Part shown: positions 24,045-35,952 of the stretch, piece after piece
Numbering within the stretch: position 1 is the first letter of the stretch
Layout: each line of letters opens with the position of its first letter
NCBI GenBank assembly: GCA_022225965.2
Contig: JAKJXP020000093.1
Location: 1 to 64,000, forward strand
Source of the DNA: Diatrype stigma
Lineage: Eukaryota > Ascomycota > Sordariomycetes > Xylariales > Diatrypaceae
DNA: 64,000 nt
Reading direction: 5' to 3'
Position numbers and translations under genes: made by a program
Notes under the pieces: model-generated
Database searches by the model: none
Seen by the model: the letters and a program-made list of their open reading frames with translations, nothing else
What the model was told of the DNA's origin: nothing

Positions 24045-25583
24045 AATATTCTGGCGTATGCTAGATCTTACCCACCCCATACCTCATGCAACGTCCAGCG
24101 TCAGTCCTTTGGGACCCGACACGTTGTATCCAGACATCTTCCAACCTACGAGGTTGGAGTCCATACAGTTGCTTCGCACACGATGTTGTGTCGCAGGGTA
24201 TAGTAGAGCTCTAGAGCTCACGAGTCCCTCACCCAGCTTGACAACAAGGTGGGTTTGGTATCATGGGTCAGCCCGCTATCATCTCTGACCCATAAAACGG
24301 CCGAGATGAAAAGCCAGTTGTCCTCCAGTATCCCTCAAGCTCAATGATTGGGCTACGAGCGAATCGTGCCAGCGTCTCTCTTAGTGACGCGCCGATGGAA
24401 GGTTAATCTTAGATACCTGAGTATGGAGGAGGCCGGCACTGAAGTAGCTCGAGCTTAGTACTGCTCTGCATATAGTACTAGTATACCGTATTCTGGGTGT
24501 CAATTATACATACATTTGCTTCATTCTGAAGCATCTTCACCGTCAATTCCTTGGGCAAAGTGTTCCTGGCTTTCGAGCTTGTTGGACTCGAGATCTTCGT
24601 GTGAAATCTTCTCATTTACCCCCGCGTTAAACCCAGGATTAGTCTATCCAGATCCGACTCCTTGCCAGTGCGCCCCATCGCCACGATGAGCTCTGATATG
24701 TACAACGGCATTTACCATCATCCAAATTATGGTTGATCAAGCGCGTGCAACTCGCTGTTAGTCGGTTCTTCTCATACTTGGCTTGCACGCCGCCCCTTCA
24801 CTTGTTAGATCCCAGCAGGCAGCTAATATAGCTGGGAGTACTGGGAACCTTTTGGAACTTTATATTGATGGCAACATGAGCTACGAGCCGTGAATATGTG
24901 TGTACCGTGCATTCGAAACTGAAATAAGCGCTTTCAAATCTAATGACGAGATGGGGTTAAAGCTCGACCCTGCTAATTGAAGATGGTATAATAGTAGCTA
25001 GGGGATGGAATACTAGGTACCATAGAACCAATCTACTATACAAGGAGTAACAAGGTCGTGGTAATGAGCACCATTATGAATGGACGCCGAGGGGAAAAGA
25101 AGTAAGAAGTTGAAAAGCGTTCATTGCGTTGTAGGGCAAGGCAAGATGCGCAAGGGGCCGTAATAGGTATGCAATGCCAACATTTCCCGTATATGTTACC
25201 TGTATATATTACTTGGGTAGAATTCGCAAGAGATCAATTGTTCTTGCCCGACGTCACCCCTTCCCTATCGCCCTTAATGTAGGTATGTACCGAAATAGAA
25301 AGCAGGATGCCACTTGCTCCAATCAAATCGCCCGGTTGGTGTATGTAGTACCTACGACAAGGTGCAGGCAGTGATCTGAGCTGCATTACATAACCACCGA
25401 TCTTTACCCGGCCGTGCCTGCCTGCTGCCCATCCATAGTAACAGGACGAAAGGCGACAGACAGATGAGCTGCGTGTTTCTCGACAAGACATGATAGCAGC
25501 TCGGAAATGAAATTGATATCGTGACCGACGGGACCCAAACTGAATTTTGGATGATGATATTTACATGAGAACAATGCGCCAAG
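24045..25583. other. Intergenic region FCF2/VPS16
   Basis: About 1.5 kb without a supportable gene. It should contain the FCF2 3' end and the VPS16 promoter. I see no tRNA, repeat array or recognisable protein fragment. Confidence 0.5.
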
Positions 25584-28500
25584 ATGGAAGCAGCAACTCA
25601 CCCAACGGCGGGGTGGGAGAGGGTGGGCGATAAGTTCTACCGGAAGACCCAGCTCTATACCGCGATATTCGACCAGGATCTGGACCTCGACAACTACATC
25701 GTGGCCGGAGCCCCGTATGGAGGCGCCATAGGTATTTATTCTTTCTTTCTATATTTCCTCCTTTTTCCTTCCCTCTATTTGGTTGTTGTATAAAATAATA
25801 ATACTACGCCTGCTTAATCTCTTGAAGACCGGGTTTACTGACATCACCTTAGCTATATACCGAGATGAGACCAAGATCGTGTCTTTTCGGGCCTCGAAGT
25901 CCTCTAAGCCTAGCATAGACATATACAGCTGTGCAGGCAAGCTCCTGAAGAGCATCGCATGGGACCGAGGCTCGATCAAGGGTCTTGGCTGGTCCGAAGA
26001 TGAGAAGCTACTGGTAGTGGGCCATGACGGGACAGTGCGATGCTACTATGGTCTGCAGGGAGACTTCACCCAGTTCTCTCTAGGCCGCGAAGCCGAAGAA
26101 TTCGGCGTGCATTCGTGTCGGTTCTACGACCATGGAATGGTCGCTCTGCTCACCAATAACGCCCTGATTTCCGTTACATCATACGATGAGCCGCGGCCGA
26201 AGGCCCTGGCCACACCGCCTGAGGGAGAAGTTCACTCCTGGACTCTCATCCCCCCTAGTTTTACCCTCTCCCGGTCTGTCGAGGTACTGTTGAGCATCGG
26301 CAAGACCATCTATGTCATCGATGTGACAGAATGCGAGGATCGTTTCCTCGATATAGGCCCTTTCTCTCATATCAGCGTATCTCCAAATGGCAAGTACGCC
26401 GCGCTTTACGCGGTGGACGGCAAAGCACACGTCATCACCTCGGACTTTCAAAGCAGGATGAGTGAACATGACTCCAAATCTCAGATCACTCCTACCTATG
26501 TACAATGGTGTGGTAACGACGCGGTTGTCATTGCTTGGGAGGACGAAGTAAACGTGTTGGGCCCCAACAACGCAGTGGCGAGTTTCGTCTACGAGGCGCG
26601 GGTTCACGTCATCTCTGGTGAGAGCCAGGCCCTTCTCTTTGATTTTCTATGCAAAGGATGCTAACTAACAGTGCAAGACCATGATGGCGTGCGCTTGCTC
26701 ACCAACGATGTTTGCGATTTTCTCCAGAAAGTACCCGAGGTCACCGATGAAGTGTTCCGCTACGGCACTGAATCGCCCGCCTCGGTGCTTCTCGACGCCG
26801 TCGAGCAGCTCGAGAACCAATCCCCTAAGGCGGATGACAACATCCAGCTCATAAAGCCCACCCTGGCTGAGGCCGTCGACACGTGCGTGGCTGCGGCCGG
26901 CCACGAATTCAACATCCATTGGCAGAAACAGCTGCTGAAGGCGGCGTCGTTCGGCAAGTCGGTGCTCGACATTTACAACAGCGACGACTTCGTCGACATG
27001 TGCGAGACGCTGCGCGTCCTCAACGCCGTCCGCTACTACGAGGTCGGCCTTCCCCTGTCCTACGAGCAGTACCAGCGCCTGACGCCCGAGGGCCTCGTGG
27101 CCCGCCTCATCAACCGCCACGAGTACCTGCTCGCGCTCCGCGTCGCGGCCTACCTCCGCCTGCCGACCGACCGCATCTACGTGCACTGGGCCTCGGCCAA
27201 GGTGCGCATCGGCGCCGAGGACGACGACACCATCTGCCGGCTGGTGGTGGAGCGGCTGGCCGGCAAGCCGGGCATCTCGTTCGAGGCGATCGCGCGCGCG
27301 GCCTACGACGAGGGGCGCGCGCGCCTCGCCACCGAGCTGCTGAACCACGAGCCCCGCGCGGGCCGCCAGGTGCCCCTCCTGCTGAGCATGGAGGAGGACG
27401 CCATCGCGCTCGACAAGGCCGTCGAGAGCGGCGACTCGGACCTGATCCTGTTCGTGCTGCTCCGCCTCCGCAAGAAGCTGCCCCTCGCCAGCTTCTTCCG
27501 CGCCATCACCGCCACCCCCGGCGGCGCCGCCGCCGCCCTCTTCGAGGCCTCGGCCGTCCGCGACGGCGACGTCGCCCTCCTCAAGGACCTCTACTACCAG
27601 GACGACCGCCGCGCCGACGGCGCCGCCGTCTTCGTGCGCGAGGCCCTGCGCCAGCCCGCCGACGCCCGCACCGCCGGCGACAAGCTCGCCCTCGCCGTCA
27701 AGCTGCTGTCCGACGCGCCGTCCTCCTCCTCGTCGTTGGTCTCCTACGGAACCGGCAGCGCCGCCGCCGCCCGCGACTCCTCGCGCGTCTTCGAGGTCCC
27801 GGCCCTCAAGGAGGCCGCCGCGCTGCTGCGCGTCCAGGAGGCCCTCGACCGCGACCTGCACCTCCCCGATACCGAGGCAGGCGGGGCAGGGGCTGGGGCT
27901 AGCAGGACCGTTGGCTCGTCGTCGTTCGCGGGACTGAGTGTCAACGAAACCCTCTTCCGGCTCATACGGCTCGGCTACCAGAATAAGGCCAAGAAGATCC
28001 AATCCGAGTTCAAGATCCCCGAGAAGGTCGTCTGGTGGATCCGGTGAGTCGAGTTTGTTTATATATACCCGCCCGCGTTGTCTGGATGTTCTTGTTCCTG
28101 CTTTTGCCCCTGTTTCTCTTTCTTGACTATTTACCTATCCGTGTGTACATCCATGGATAGACGAACGTTTACTAATGTTACTGTGGTATATAGATTGAGA
28201 GCTCTCGTGGCCAAGCGCGACTGGAATGAGATTGAGGAGATAGCGAAGAACAGGAAGAGCCCGATCGGATGGGAGGTATGTCGTTTTCCCCCTCTCCCCT
28301 CCTCCCCTGTATTCCCAAGATTTATGAGTAGTATATCCATGTCTTGTCTATCAATGATATGTCGGCTGATTTGGATTCAACACAACCCAGCCCTTTTTTA
28401 ACCAAACCCTGCAAGCGGGCAACCAGCGCCTGGCGGCAGTCTTCATACCGAAGTGCACCAACCTGGACGCCGGCGAGTCTATCAAGATGTACGAGAAGTG

Positions 28501-28642
28501 CGGCATGCGGGTCAAAGCGGCCGAGGAGGCCGTCAAGGCCCGCGATGCCGAGTCCTGGAGCCGCCTGCTCGAGGCCGCTGGTAAGAACACACTGGACGGG
28601 AGGGAGATCGAGCGGTTGGGTGCACAGGTGTTCAAGAAATAA
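25584..28642 (+). CDS. VPS16: Vacuolar sorting protein VPS16 (HOPS/CORVET)
   Basis: Five exons (25584-25731, 25853-26617, 26672-28043, 28194-28275, 28391-28642) give 872 residues, close to family length. The N-terminal half is the Vps16 beta-propeller (opening WERVGDKFYRKTQLY, then IYRDETKIV, GSIKGLGWSEDEKL and VQWCGNDAVVIAWEDEV). The C-terminal half is the alpha-solenoid Vps16_C domain (DVCDFLQKVPEVTDEVF, HEFNIHWQKQLLKAASFGKS, LALRVAAYLRLP, FNQTLQAGNQRLAAVFIPKC). Vps16 is a core subunit shared by the CORVET and HOPS tethers, where it binds Vps33 and drives endosome and vacuole fusion. The large third exon is very GC-rich at third codon positions, which creates long spurious antisense frames. 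The GAGTTC-rich C-terminus ends just before an AAATAA-type element. Confidence 0.94.
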
Positions 28643-29632
28643 ATCGTATCCAAAATGGTTGGCTGAGTACCTAACCTGGAACAGTAGCAGTCGGGAGAAA
28701 CGGGGATGATAACCCATCCCTCTCTACGATGTCACATAAGATGGATTACTATAGTATTACATGGCTGATAGTGGAAGAGGCAACAGACAGCAGCGCCTCC
28801 TTAGTAGAATTTGATATCACAGAAGCAGCGTGGGGGAAACAAGCAGTGTTTATTTTTCAGAAAGTCTTCATTCGTATTCCTCTTTACTTTATCTATACGT
28901 GCGTGAGCATCTAGGCAACCACAATGTGCAGAAACTGGCTTAGGCGAGGAAAAAGACGTGTAAGCCCGTTATCGTCATCGTCGTCGCTAGGTTCGTCAGG
29001 ACGGGTGTTCCGTATACGTACGTATGTAGAGCAGGATGCGCGGGCAGTAACTACTTCATTCATCACCCCTTGCTACCACCGCAAACAAACAGAAGAGAGA
29101 GGAAGAAGAAAAAACCAGACAGACGAGCCCCCGAACGCCCAGGAACTTTTTGTGATCCGAAACCCATTTTACCCCTCCCTGAAAAGAAAAAAGGGCTTTC
29201 ATTCCTCATTGCAGCACCTCTCCCCATTCCATCGAAGGAGAAAACGACGGATGAAAAGACAGAATTTAGGTGGTCGATAGTAATGTAACCGCACCCAATC
29301 AACTTCAGTGATCTAGGACAGTTACACGATGAATGCATCGAGTGTATCAAGAGCTAGCTTTCACCTAGCTGAACCCCAGCCAGTTCAAGGAGAAGGAAAA
29401 GATCAGGGCTCCCCTAGGGACCAATCAGGTTTGTAAATGAGTAGCTGAAAAGTCTGGAGATGCTTGATATAGCGCGTGGACCTTAATCTTCGTCACTTGA
29501 AGGAGTACATAGATTCGGTGAAGTAATGATGGCATTTTCAGTCCAATGTATCATGACATGCCAGTAAGACAGCCTTTTCCGGTAGAACTTTGGGGAGAAA
29601 AGTTGGGTATTGTTCTATCATTAACGCCACTT
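28643..29632. other. Convergent intergenic region VPS16/eIF4B
   Basis: About 1 kb between the stop codons of VPS16 (+) and the eIF4B gene (-). I find no gene. A purine-rich stretch near 29080-29260 generates short Lys/Arg-rich frames by composition. Confidence 0.5.
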
Positions 29633-31956
29633 CTATGCGCGAGTGCCCTGGTTGCGACGGCCCTTCGCGGGGACCATAGTCCAACCATCAGGATCGCGTG
29701 CCGGAGCCGCTTCTCCTTCGGCGAAAGGAGCTGGGGATGTAGGTTGAGACGCTGCTTGGTCCGAGGCGGCGGGAGACCCATTGGTCCGGGCAGCTCTTCC
29801 CTCAAAGTTCCTCGGTCCTCGTGGAGCGCCACCACCGCGTCCCCGACCTTCACCGCGGGCTCCTCGCGGGGCATTCTGATAGCCACCGCGCCCCGAGCGT
29901 GGCTCACGCGGTTCACGTGGCTCGCGTGGTTCACGCGGCTCTCTCGATGATGCTGTTCGCCAGTTACCGCTCTCCACTGCTCTCGACTTCGGGTGTGCGT
30001 TTTCTCTCGGCCGGGTCGGAATCTTCGGTTCCTCTGCTCCTCCATTCTGGGTAGCTGCAGCTTCCTTGGTTTCGACCGCCGTTTCGGCCTTCTCCGCAGC
30101 AGGCTGGACCTTGGCCTCAGCAGCTTCAGCCGCGGCCTTCTCTGCGTTTTCTGCGGCCTCCTTGTCTGCGGCCTCCTTATCTGCGGCTGCTTTAGCCGCG
30201 GCTTCCTTATCCGCAATCTCCTTAGCTGCGGCCTCCTTAGCTGCAGCCTCCTTCGCCAAGCGTCGCTCCTCCTTCGCCTTCTCATCTGCCTCTTTCTTCT
30301 CCTTCAGCTGCTGCTCTTTTTTATCGGCAATCTCCCGTTCTTTAGCTGCGGTATCGATAGGACGAGCAGCGCCAAAGGGGCTTGCCTTGGACTCGCCAGT
30401 CGGTGGGGGTGACAGCACGTCAGGAGTCTCCGCAACAGTTCGCTTTTGAAGGAGGAGCTTAGGCCGTGACGAGGCCGGGCCTGCTTGACCGGGGCGAGGT
30501 GAAGTGGGTGCCTCGCTACCTTCACGAGACTGCTCAGGTGACTTGACAGAGCGGTCTGGTCTCATGTTACTACGCCACTGGTTGTCAAGTTCGGGAGCGG
30601 TAGGAGCTCGCTCAGTGCGCTCAACACGTTCAGGGCGGTCACCGCGTTCAGAGCGCTCAGGCCGCTCTCTGAACTCTCTGGGAGGGCGGGATCCTTCTTG
30701 TCGACCTTCACCCCAAGTAGCAGGGCTTGCTCGGCGATCCTTCCGGAATGAATCGCCGCGACTCGAGTCAGTTGTGCGGGGACGGCTGCTGTCCCGGGAA
30801 CCCTCGGTACGCTCAGGCTGGGGAATAGGAGAAAGCGGTCCTTTGCGTTCCCAGTTGCCAAAATCACGGGTTCTGCCATCATCAGCGGGCGCATCTCGGA
30901 AGCTAGGGCCACGGCGTTCGCTGCGTTCACCGCGCTCACTGCCGAAGTCGTTGCGTCGATCATTAGATCGTGGGATGTCTGCAAGCGGGCCTTTCCGCTC
31001 CCAGCTCGAGAGGTTGCGGGCGGTGTCGCCTCGATCATCGCGATCCTTCGCTAGAAGATAGTCAGTATACCTATAGCCTTAACTTTTGAGATAACAAACT
31101 TACGAGGATCTGCGATTTTGACCCGAATGCCACGGCCCTCAAAGCTTGTTCCATCGAAGGTTAAAGCTTTCTTCAAACCCTCGAGATTGGCAAACTCAGC
31201 ATAGGCGAAGCCCTTGGGTCGTTGGGTCTCCCGATCCTCAATAATCCGAACAGTTGATAGGTCGCACTCGGCAAAGAATTCTGAGATGGCCTCGGTGGTG
31301 GCATCATAGGAGAGATTTCCCAGATGAGCCGTGTACGGAGGTCGTGTAGGAAGTTGGGTCGGGAACGAGTCGCGAACAGCATAGCCTAGTTTTTCAAGGT
31401 CAGTCACCGCCTACAATTAGGGGAACTCAAATAGCTGGCACCAGGGGGAGACAGCTTACCTCGGTCATTGTTAAAACCGCCATAGCTCGAATAGCCGGAG
31501 CGTCGCTCAGTAGTGGACGGCGGGAGAGGCTGGGAACCTGTAGAACCAGGTTAGTCATATACATCAGGTTTATTACCGAGACATTCGACGTACCAAATGA
31601 TTCCTCAACCTCGTCAGCCCATGATCCACCGAATTCTGCATTGTGCTACGTTAGTTTTATTCGCAAGTATAGATCTACACAAAAGTGCCGAACGTCATCC
31701 GTGAAGGAGTGGCAGTGATAGACCGGGGGTGAGGCGGGGTGGTAGAACTAACTCTCTTCATGCAAGAACTCCCCGAGGGACATCTTCTGCTGCTGCTCCT
31801 TCTTTTTGGGCGCTATAGAGGTGGGCATTAGCGACGAGATTCAGAGTAGGCACACACGGATGCCTGTTTTCAAGACATCCTGCGGCATCCAGTCCTGCTT
31901 CTCCAGACAAAAGGCGGGCAGGCTTAGAGGGGTGGCATGACGTCGAACTTACCCAT
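29633..31956 (-). CDS. TIF3: Translation initiation factor eIF4B
   Basis: Six coding exons: 31953-31956, 31753-31812, 31594-31635, 31460-31537, 31104-31385, 29633-31050, giving 627 residues. The first coding exon is only four bases (ATG plus G). Joining restores the eIF4B N-terminus MAPKKKEQQQKMSLGEFL followed by GGSWADEVEESFG. One RRM lies at about 76-150 (AHLGNLSY as RNP2, KGFAYAEF as RNP1). Then come Arg/Asp/Ser-rich repeats containing a twice-used WERKGPL motif, a long charged helix of KEAAAKE-type repeats (about 380-480) and a run of Arg-Glu-Pro repeats. An RGG-like segment follows, and the protein ends PDGWTMVPAKGRRN. eIF4B stimulates eIF4A helicase and 40S recruitment to mRNA. The RRM and N-terminus make the call firm. 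Confidence 0.92.
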
Positions 31957-33526
31957 GATTGCGGTTGTTGGGGGACGACGTGCAACGAACTAGGGGTCGC
32001 CGCACGTAATCAGAAAGTGAAGAATGCCGATGAAGTGAATCCTCGACGGCAGTATGCACTTGGGTTGAGATCGGTGATAGCGAGGGGTTCCTGTTGTTAA
32101 CCAGCCCAGATGAAAAGAATTGGTGCTGGTAGGGACAAGAAAGTTGTAATCGGCAAAAAGGTGGGAGATTGCACAAAGTGTAAAGTGTGAAGTGTAAATT
32201 TTGGGACCTAGTAAAAGGACCTAAGGTAGAAATTGTGCAGGTCGGTAGGCGTCGGTAGGCGTCGATAGGCGGTAGGCAGTGGTGGTAGGCGGTAGGTGGT
32301 GGGTGGTAGGCAGGCAGGTAGGCGGTAGGCGGTAGGCCTTAGCGGGCGGTACTAGGGTGCTAGGTGCTAGGGATGAGGGATGCAAGTAACGTAGAGAGGG
32401 AATATGGGGATATGTATGTACAATGTATGCAGGTATGTATGTATCTAGTCAGTACTTAGTATGCAGTATGCCGATAACCTATGGCCCAGGTACAGTAGCC
32501 GAATAATCGGGTATTCAAGCAGTCAGATCATCTGCCTGCTGCTATTTACCTGGTGGATATAATAAGTGCACAGGTGGTGTGGCTTAAGACTGAAAAGTAA
32601 TTCCCTCGTCCAAGGGCAGAATCATGGAAGTCGTCAGAAATTTACTGGCGTCTCCCTCCTTTTTGCTAGACAGGCAGGTGTTCCTTGTCGATCTTCCGAC
32701 TTTTGGTGTGGGTTTGAGAAAGGGCTGGCAGACCTTTTTTTCCCTTCGGTCGGCTCCTATGGTACAATGTACAAAGGTGCACAACTTAAAACTTTATAAA
32801 CGTTTACACTAATGCCGGAAAAGCATAGCTTTCTTATCCTATCCGAAGGAAAACCAATTAGGTCAGCCTAGATAAGCGCACAGATCAAGTTGATAGCCCA
32901 GCGCTATACTTTGAGATAATAATAGTGAATTCCTGTGTCAAAATGAGGGGCAGCACCTCAGGCCCTATACCAAGTCAACTCTCCCAAAACAGACTATGAT
33001 TTCATACACAATACGGGCTTCTCACAGTCTGACAATGCAGGCATGCAGAGAAATACTACGCGGAAAAAACCATTGGTGGGGGATCCCATCAACCTGCATA
33101 ACTAATTTAGCTCCACGCTAGGTCATGCTAGTTCTACATCGGATAAAACAGGGGGTCCATAGAGAGTATATGTAGGTTTACGAGGTACCACTCCCCCATT
33201 TGACCCATTTGACAAATCATGGGGGGCATCATGCTGAAGCGGAGGTTCCCTACCTAGGGCTTCAGGGGGGCTGCTAGGTACTTGCATCACCAGCTGCTGG
33301 CAGTAGACATTACCTGTCAGCTCCCAACCTTTGGAGCCTCCCGTCTTTTTCTACACGAGCAGTTGGGAACTGCTTTGCTACCTTACAGTGTTGATTAGAG
33401 TGCACCTTTTATCCTCCGAGGGGCTTACTAGACAACACTTAGCCACTGGCATTAGTCCGTATAGAACTCACCCGCCTTCCCTCTTCGAAGGTCTATTTAG
33501 AACTTCGCGCACCGGGGTGGTCTATC
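31957..33526. promoter_or_regulatory. Divergent intergenic region eIF4B/Tim17-like
   Basis: About 1.6 kb carrying the promoters of two divergent genes. Besides the GGTAGGC minisatellite at about 32238-32338 I see microsatellite TATG/TACA runs near 32400-32460 and no gene. A frame at 32566-32799 has no supporting features. Confidence 0.5.
32238..32338. repeat. Degenerate GGTAGGC minisatellite
   Basis: About 100 bp made of variants of a 7-bp unit GGTAGGC (with GTCGGTAGGC and GGTGGTAGGC forms), some 280 bp upstream of the eIF4B start. It is G-rich on the + strand and lacks C-rich interruptions. Confidence 0.8.
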
Positions 33527-34396
33527 ATGGCGTCGTCTCAACCTTCGCCTCAGCGGCCCTCAGCTGGTCCTAGTCCTGGCAGCGGGAACCTTAACCCCTC
33601 TATGAAGGCAGGCAGGCTCCGCACCGGTGAGATACAGTCAAATACGGAGTCGCAGGATCTGTTGGCAAAGTCACTTCAGGCTGGTGCAGTCACTGGTAAC
33701 GATGCCTACGCTGCCGAACAATCACGGGATATGACTGACTGTGATCAGGTGTTATGGGCACGGTCTTTGGGGCGGGAGCTGGAATCATGCGGGGGACAGC
33801 ACCTGCACTCTTTGCACTAGTTGCTGGTCTGCAATGGTTTTCTCTCGGGTCAACTTATATCGGTACGCACTCTGCCTGTGACGAGTCTGCCCGGTTATTA
33901 ACCCGAATCTCTAGCCTCGAAAGGTCTCATCTCGCGTGCGTGGGGAGGGGAAGAGAACTTGAGACAGTCCGATTTCGTCAAGGCCAGTGGTGTAGCTGGC
34001 GGCGTTTCTGGGATGGTCGGTGGCATGTTTCGTAAGTTGGAGATACTGCTTGCTGTCATAGCTACACCGAAGAGACTAACCTCAAATATAGGGGGTCCCA
34101 AAAATATCATACCTGGGATGCTACTCTTCTCCATGCTGGGTGCTGGCGGTTCATTCATAACACAGCGGTCTAGGAACAATGAGTCCAAGCCCAAGCCCAA
34201 GACCAGCTGGCTCGATTCTAAATGGATTCCTTTGCAACGTCTTTCGGATAAAGATTACGAAGAAAAGTTGGAGGAGAAAATACTCCGGCTTGACGCTGAG
34301 ATTGCCATTATCGATGAGCACATCGCAGCTTTGAAGGCTACTAAAGAGCCGGCAACTGAGTCTATAACGAACCCAACGTCATCGACGAGGAAATAA
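33527..34396 (+). CDS. Tim17/Tim22/Tim23-like membrane protein
   Basis: Four exons (33527-33695, 33749-33862, 33915-34031, 34092-34396) give 234 residues. The N-terminal 50 residues are polar, with the motif SMKAGRLRTGEIQS. Two glycine-zipper hydrophobic regions follow: about 57-95 (VFGAGAGIMRGTAPALFALV) and about 115-160 (KASGVAGGVSGMVGGMFRGP, then NIIPGMLLFSMLGAGG). This spacing of small residues and the RGP-type loop are typical of Tim17-family helices. The C-terminus has a WLDSKWIPLQRLSDKDYE motif and a short coiled coil (about 186-217). No cleavable presequence is visible, as in this family. A mitochondrial inner-membrane location is inferred. It is not the core Tim17, Tim22 or Tim23, and I would not assign a transport role. 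Confidence 0.75.
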
Positions 34397-35856
34397 AAGA
34401 AACAAATTAGAACATATGCTGTGGTAGGGCTATTTATCGGTTCGCCGATTATTTGTACTAACGCAGGATACTTTACATCTTTGGATGATAGCTCAACTAG
34501 GACAATCTCATACCATTGCTGGATACTAGTGTCATTCACAGGTTCGTATATACACATTCTTCATTCCAATACTTACAATCCCTATGCCACGAACAAGTAT
34601 ACCTGGAGCTTTGTTATTCGTAGAGTAATCCATCTACCCTTGATTATATACCTATTTTTCATCGATCTGACATAGTACAGCTTTCTTCTTACTTGAAGAA
34701 CTCACTGGCTAATATGGCCTTCCATAATACTGCTATGCAACCTCAGAGTGGCACTCATCCTCCATGAAACAAAACCAGCTATAGCTCTAGGCTTAAGCTC
34801 AAAGTGCCTGCTTGACACAGCTTCAGCAACGCGCGCAGCAGTTACTATAACCCTCCGGCTGCGCCTCGGGCCCTTAACAGCCCCTGCAACTGAAACTATC
34901 GTGATCTATCACGGGTGGCGGGGCCGGTGCAGCTGGTGCTACCGGTGCCGAAGCTCTTCCTCGTGTTCCGCCTCTTGTCCTGGAGTGCCTCGAGTTCCTC
35001 TGGCGGCACCTTTGATGACGCCTCAAGTAGGATAGGTGGAACAGGTGGATTGCTGCACAATTGAAAAACTATCTGCAGTGATCTATTTGGCTTTCATGAA
35101 TTACCTGAAGCTGATGATAATGAGTTCGCGTTTTTCTTGGGTCAGGATAGTCACTAAATCAAGAGGGCGCGTGAAGCTTTCTATGTTTAGTTTGCCGCCC
35201 TCCACGACTTATATCAATCAGCACAAGGCTAACATCACATGCTCACAAACCATGGATTAGTTATGTCAATCCATCTTTATATAGAAAACCACGGCGCGTC
35301 GTTGGAGACGATGCAGTTATTGGCTGTCATTGGGTCGTGGTCTGTCCCGAGAATTCGGTTCCTCCAGGGGGTCTGGTGCGTGGGGTGGGGACAGTGTATA
35401 ATCGTGGCCACTCACGATCGTTGCCGCCAAGTACCGATATAAAGCGAAACTCAGGGGTCGGTGGATTTCTGAAAATCCTTGAACCAACAACTGCAAACCT
35501 CATGTTGATAGACCAGGCCTGGTCCGGTGGCCCTTTTCAGCCAGGCGTGCGGCTCACTCTGGTCACGATGAAAGTCCAACTTGCAGGAGCGTTCTGTATG
35601 TTGGTCGAGGCTGTGCAATAGGCCTGCATATACCCATGTGCCCAAATGATGCCGCCCGCCAATGACTGATGGCGCAGCTATAAGCGCCGCGTGAGCAATG
35701 CCAGGAAAGTATGCATTTGGAGCGAACATCTCAAGTCGATCGTTCAAGTTGATCGTCTCGCGTTCGTATCAATCTCGATTTCGACATACAAAAAGGCACT
35801 TGTGCCCTCTTGAAATATGATGGCGTCTGGAGAACCATTGCACTATTCACTACGAA
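34397..35856. other. Intergenic region before the HET pair
   Basis: About 1.5 kb with no supportable gene. A segment near 34900-35040 has coding-like GC-rich composition in an otherwise AT-rich area and could be a relic, but I recognise no domain on either strand. This marks the passage from conserved genes to the accessory block. Confidence 0.4.
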
Positions 35857-35952
35857 ATATACTCCAATATAAGCTCTGATATTTACTCCACGTTATACTC
35901 CAAGTTATACTCCAAGTTATACTCCAAGTTATACTCCAAGTTATACTCCAAT
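35857..35952. repeat. 12-bp tandem array, 8 units, ending at a start codon
   Basis: Exactly 96 bp: degenerate units ATATACTCCAAT, ATAAGCTCTGAT and ATTTACTCCACG, four perfect TTATACTCCAAG units, then TTATACTCCAAT. The last unit ends on the base before the ATG of the first HET gene. In the frame of that gene the array is stop-free and reads Leu-Tyr-Ser-Lys repeats; the frame stays open back to a stop at 35818-35820 with no in-frame ATG. Confidence 0.92.

Noticed and set aside
26665..28002. 445-codon antisense frame opposite VPS16
   Set aside because: Its Val/Gly/Glu/Arg-rich content follows from high GC at third positions of the VPS16 exon; the sense protein is a clear Vps16.
34748..35035. 95-codon + frame in a GC-rich patch, possible transposon relic
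   Set aside because: I could not match either strand to a reverse transcriptase, gag or transposase motif.
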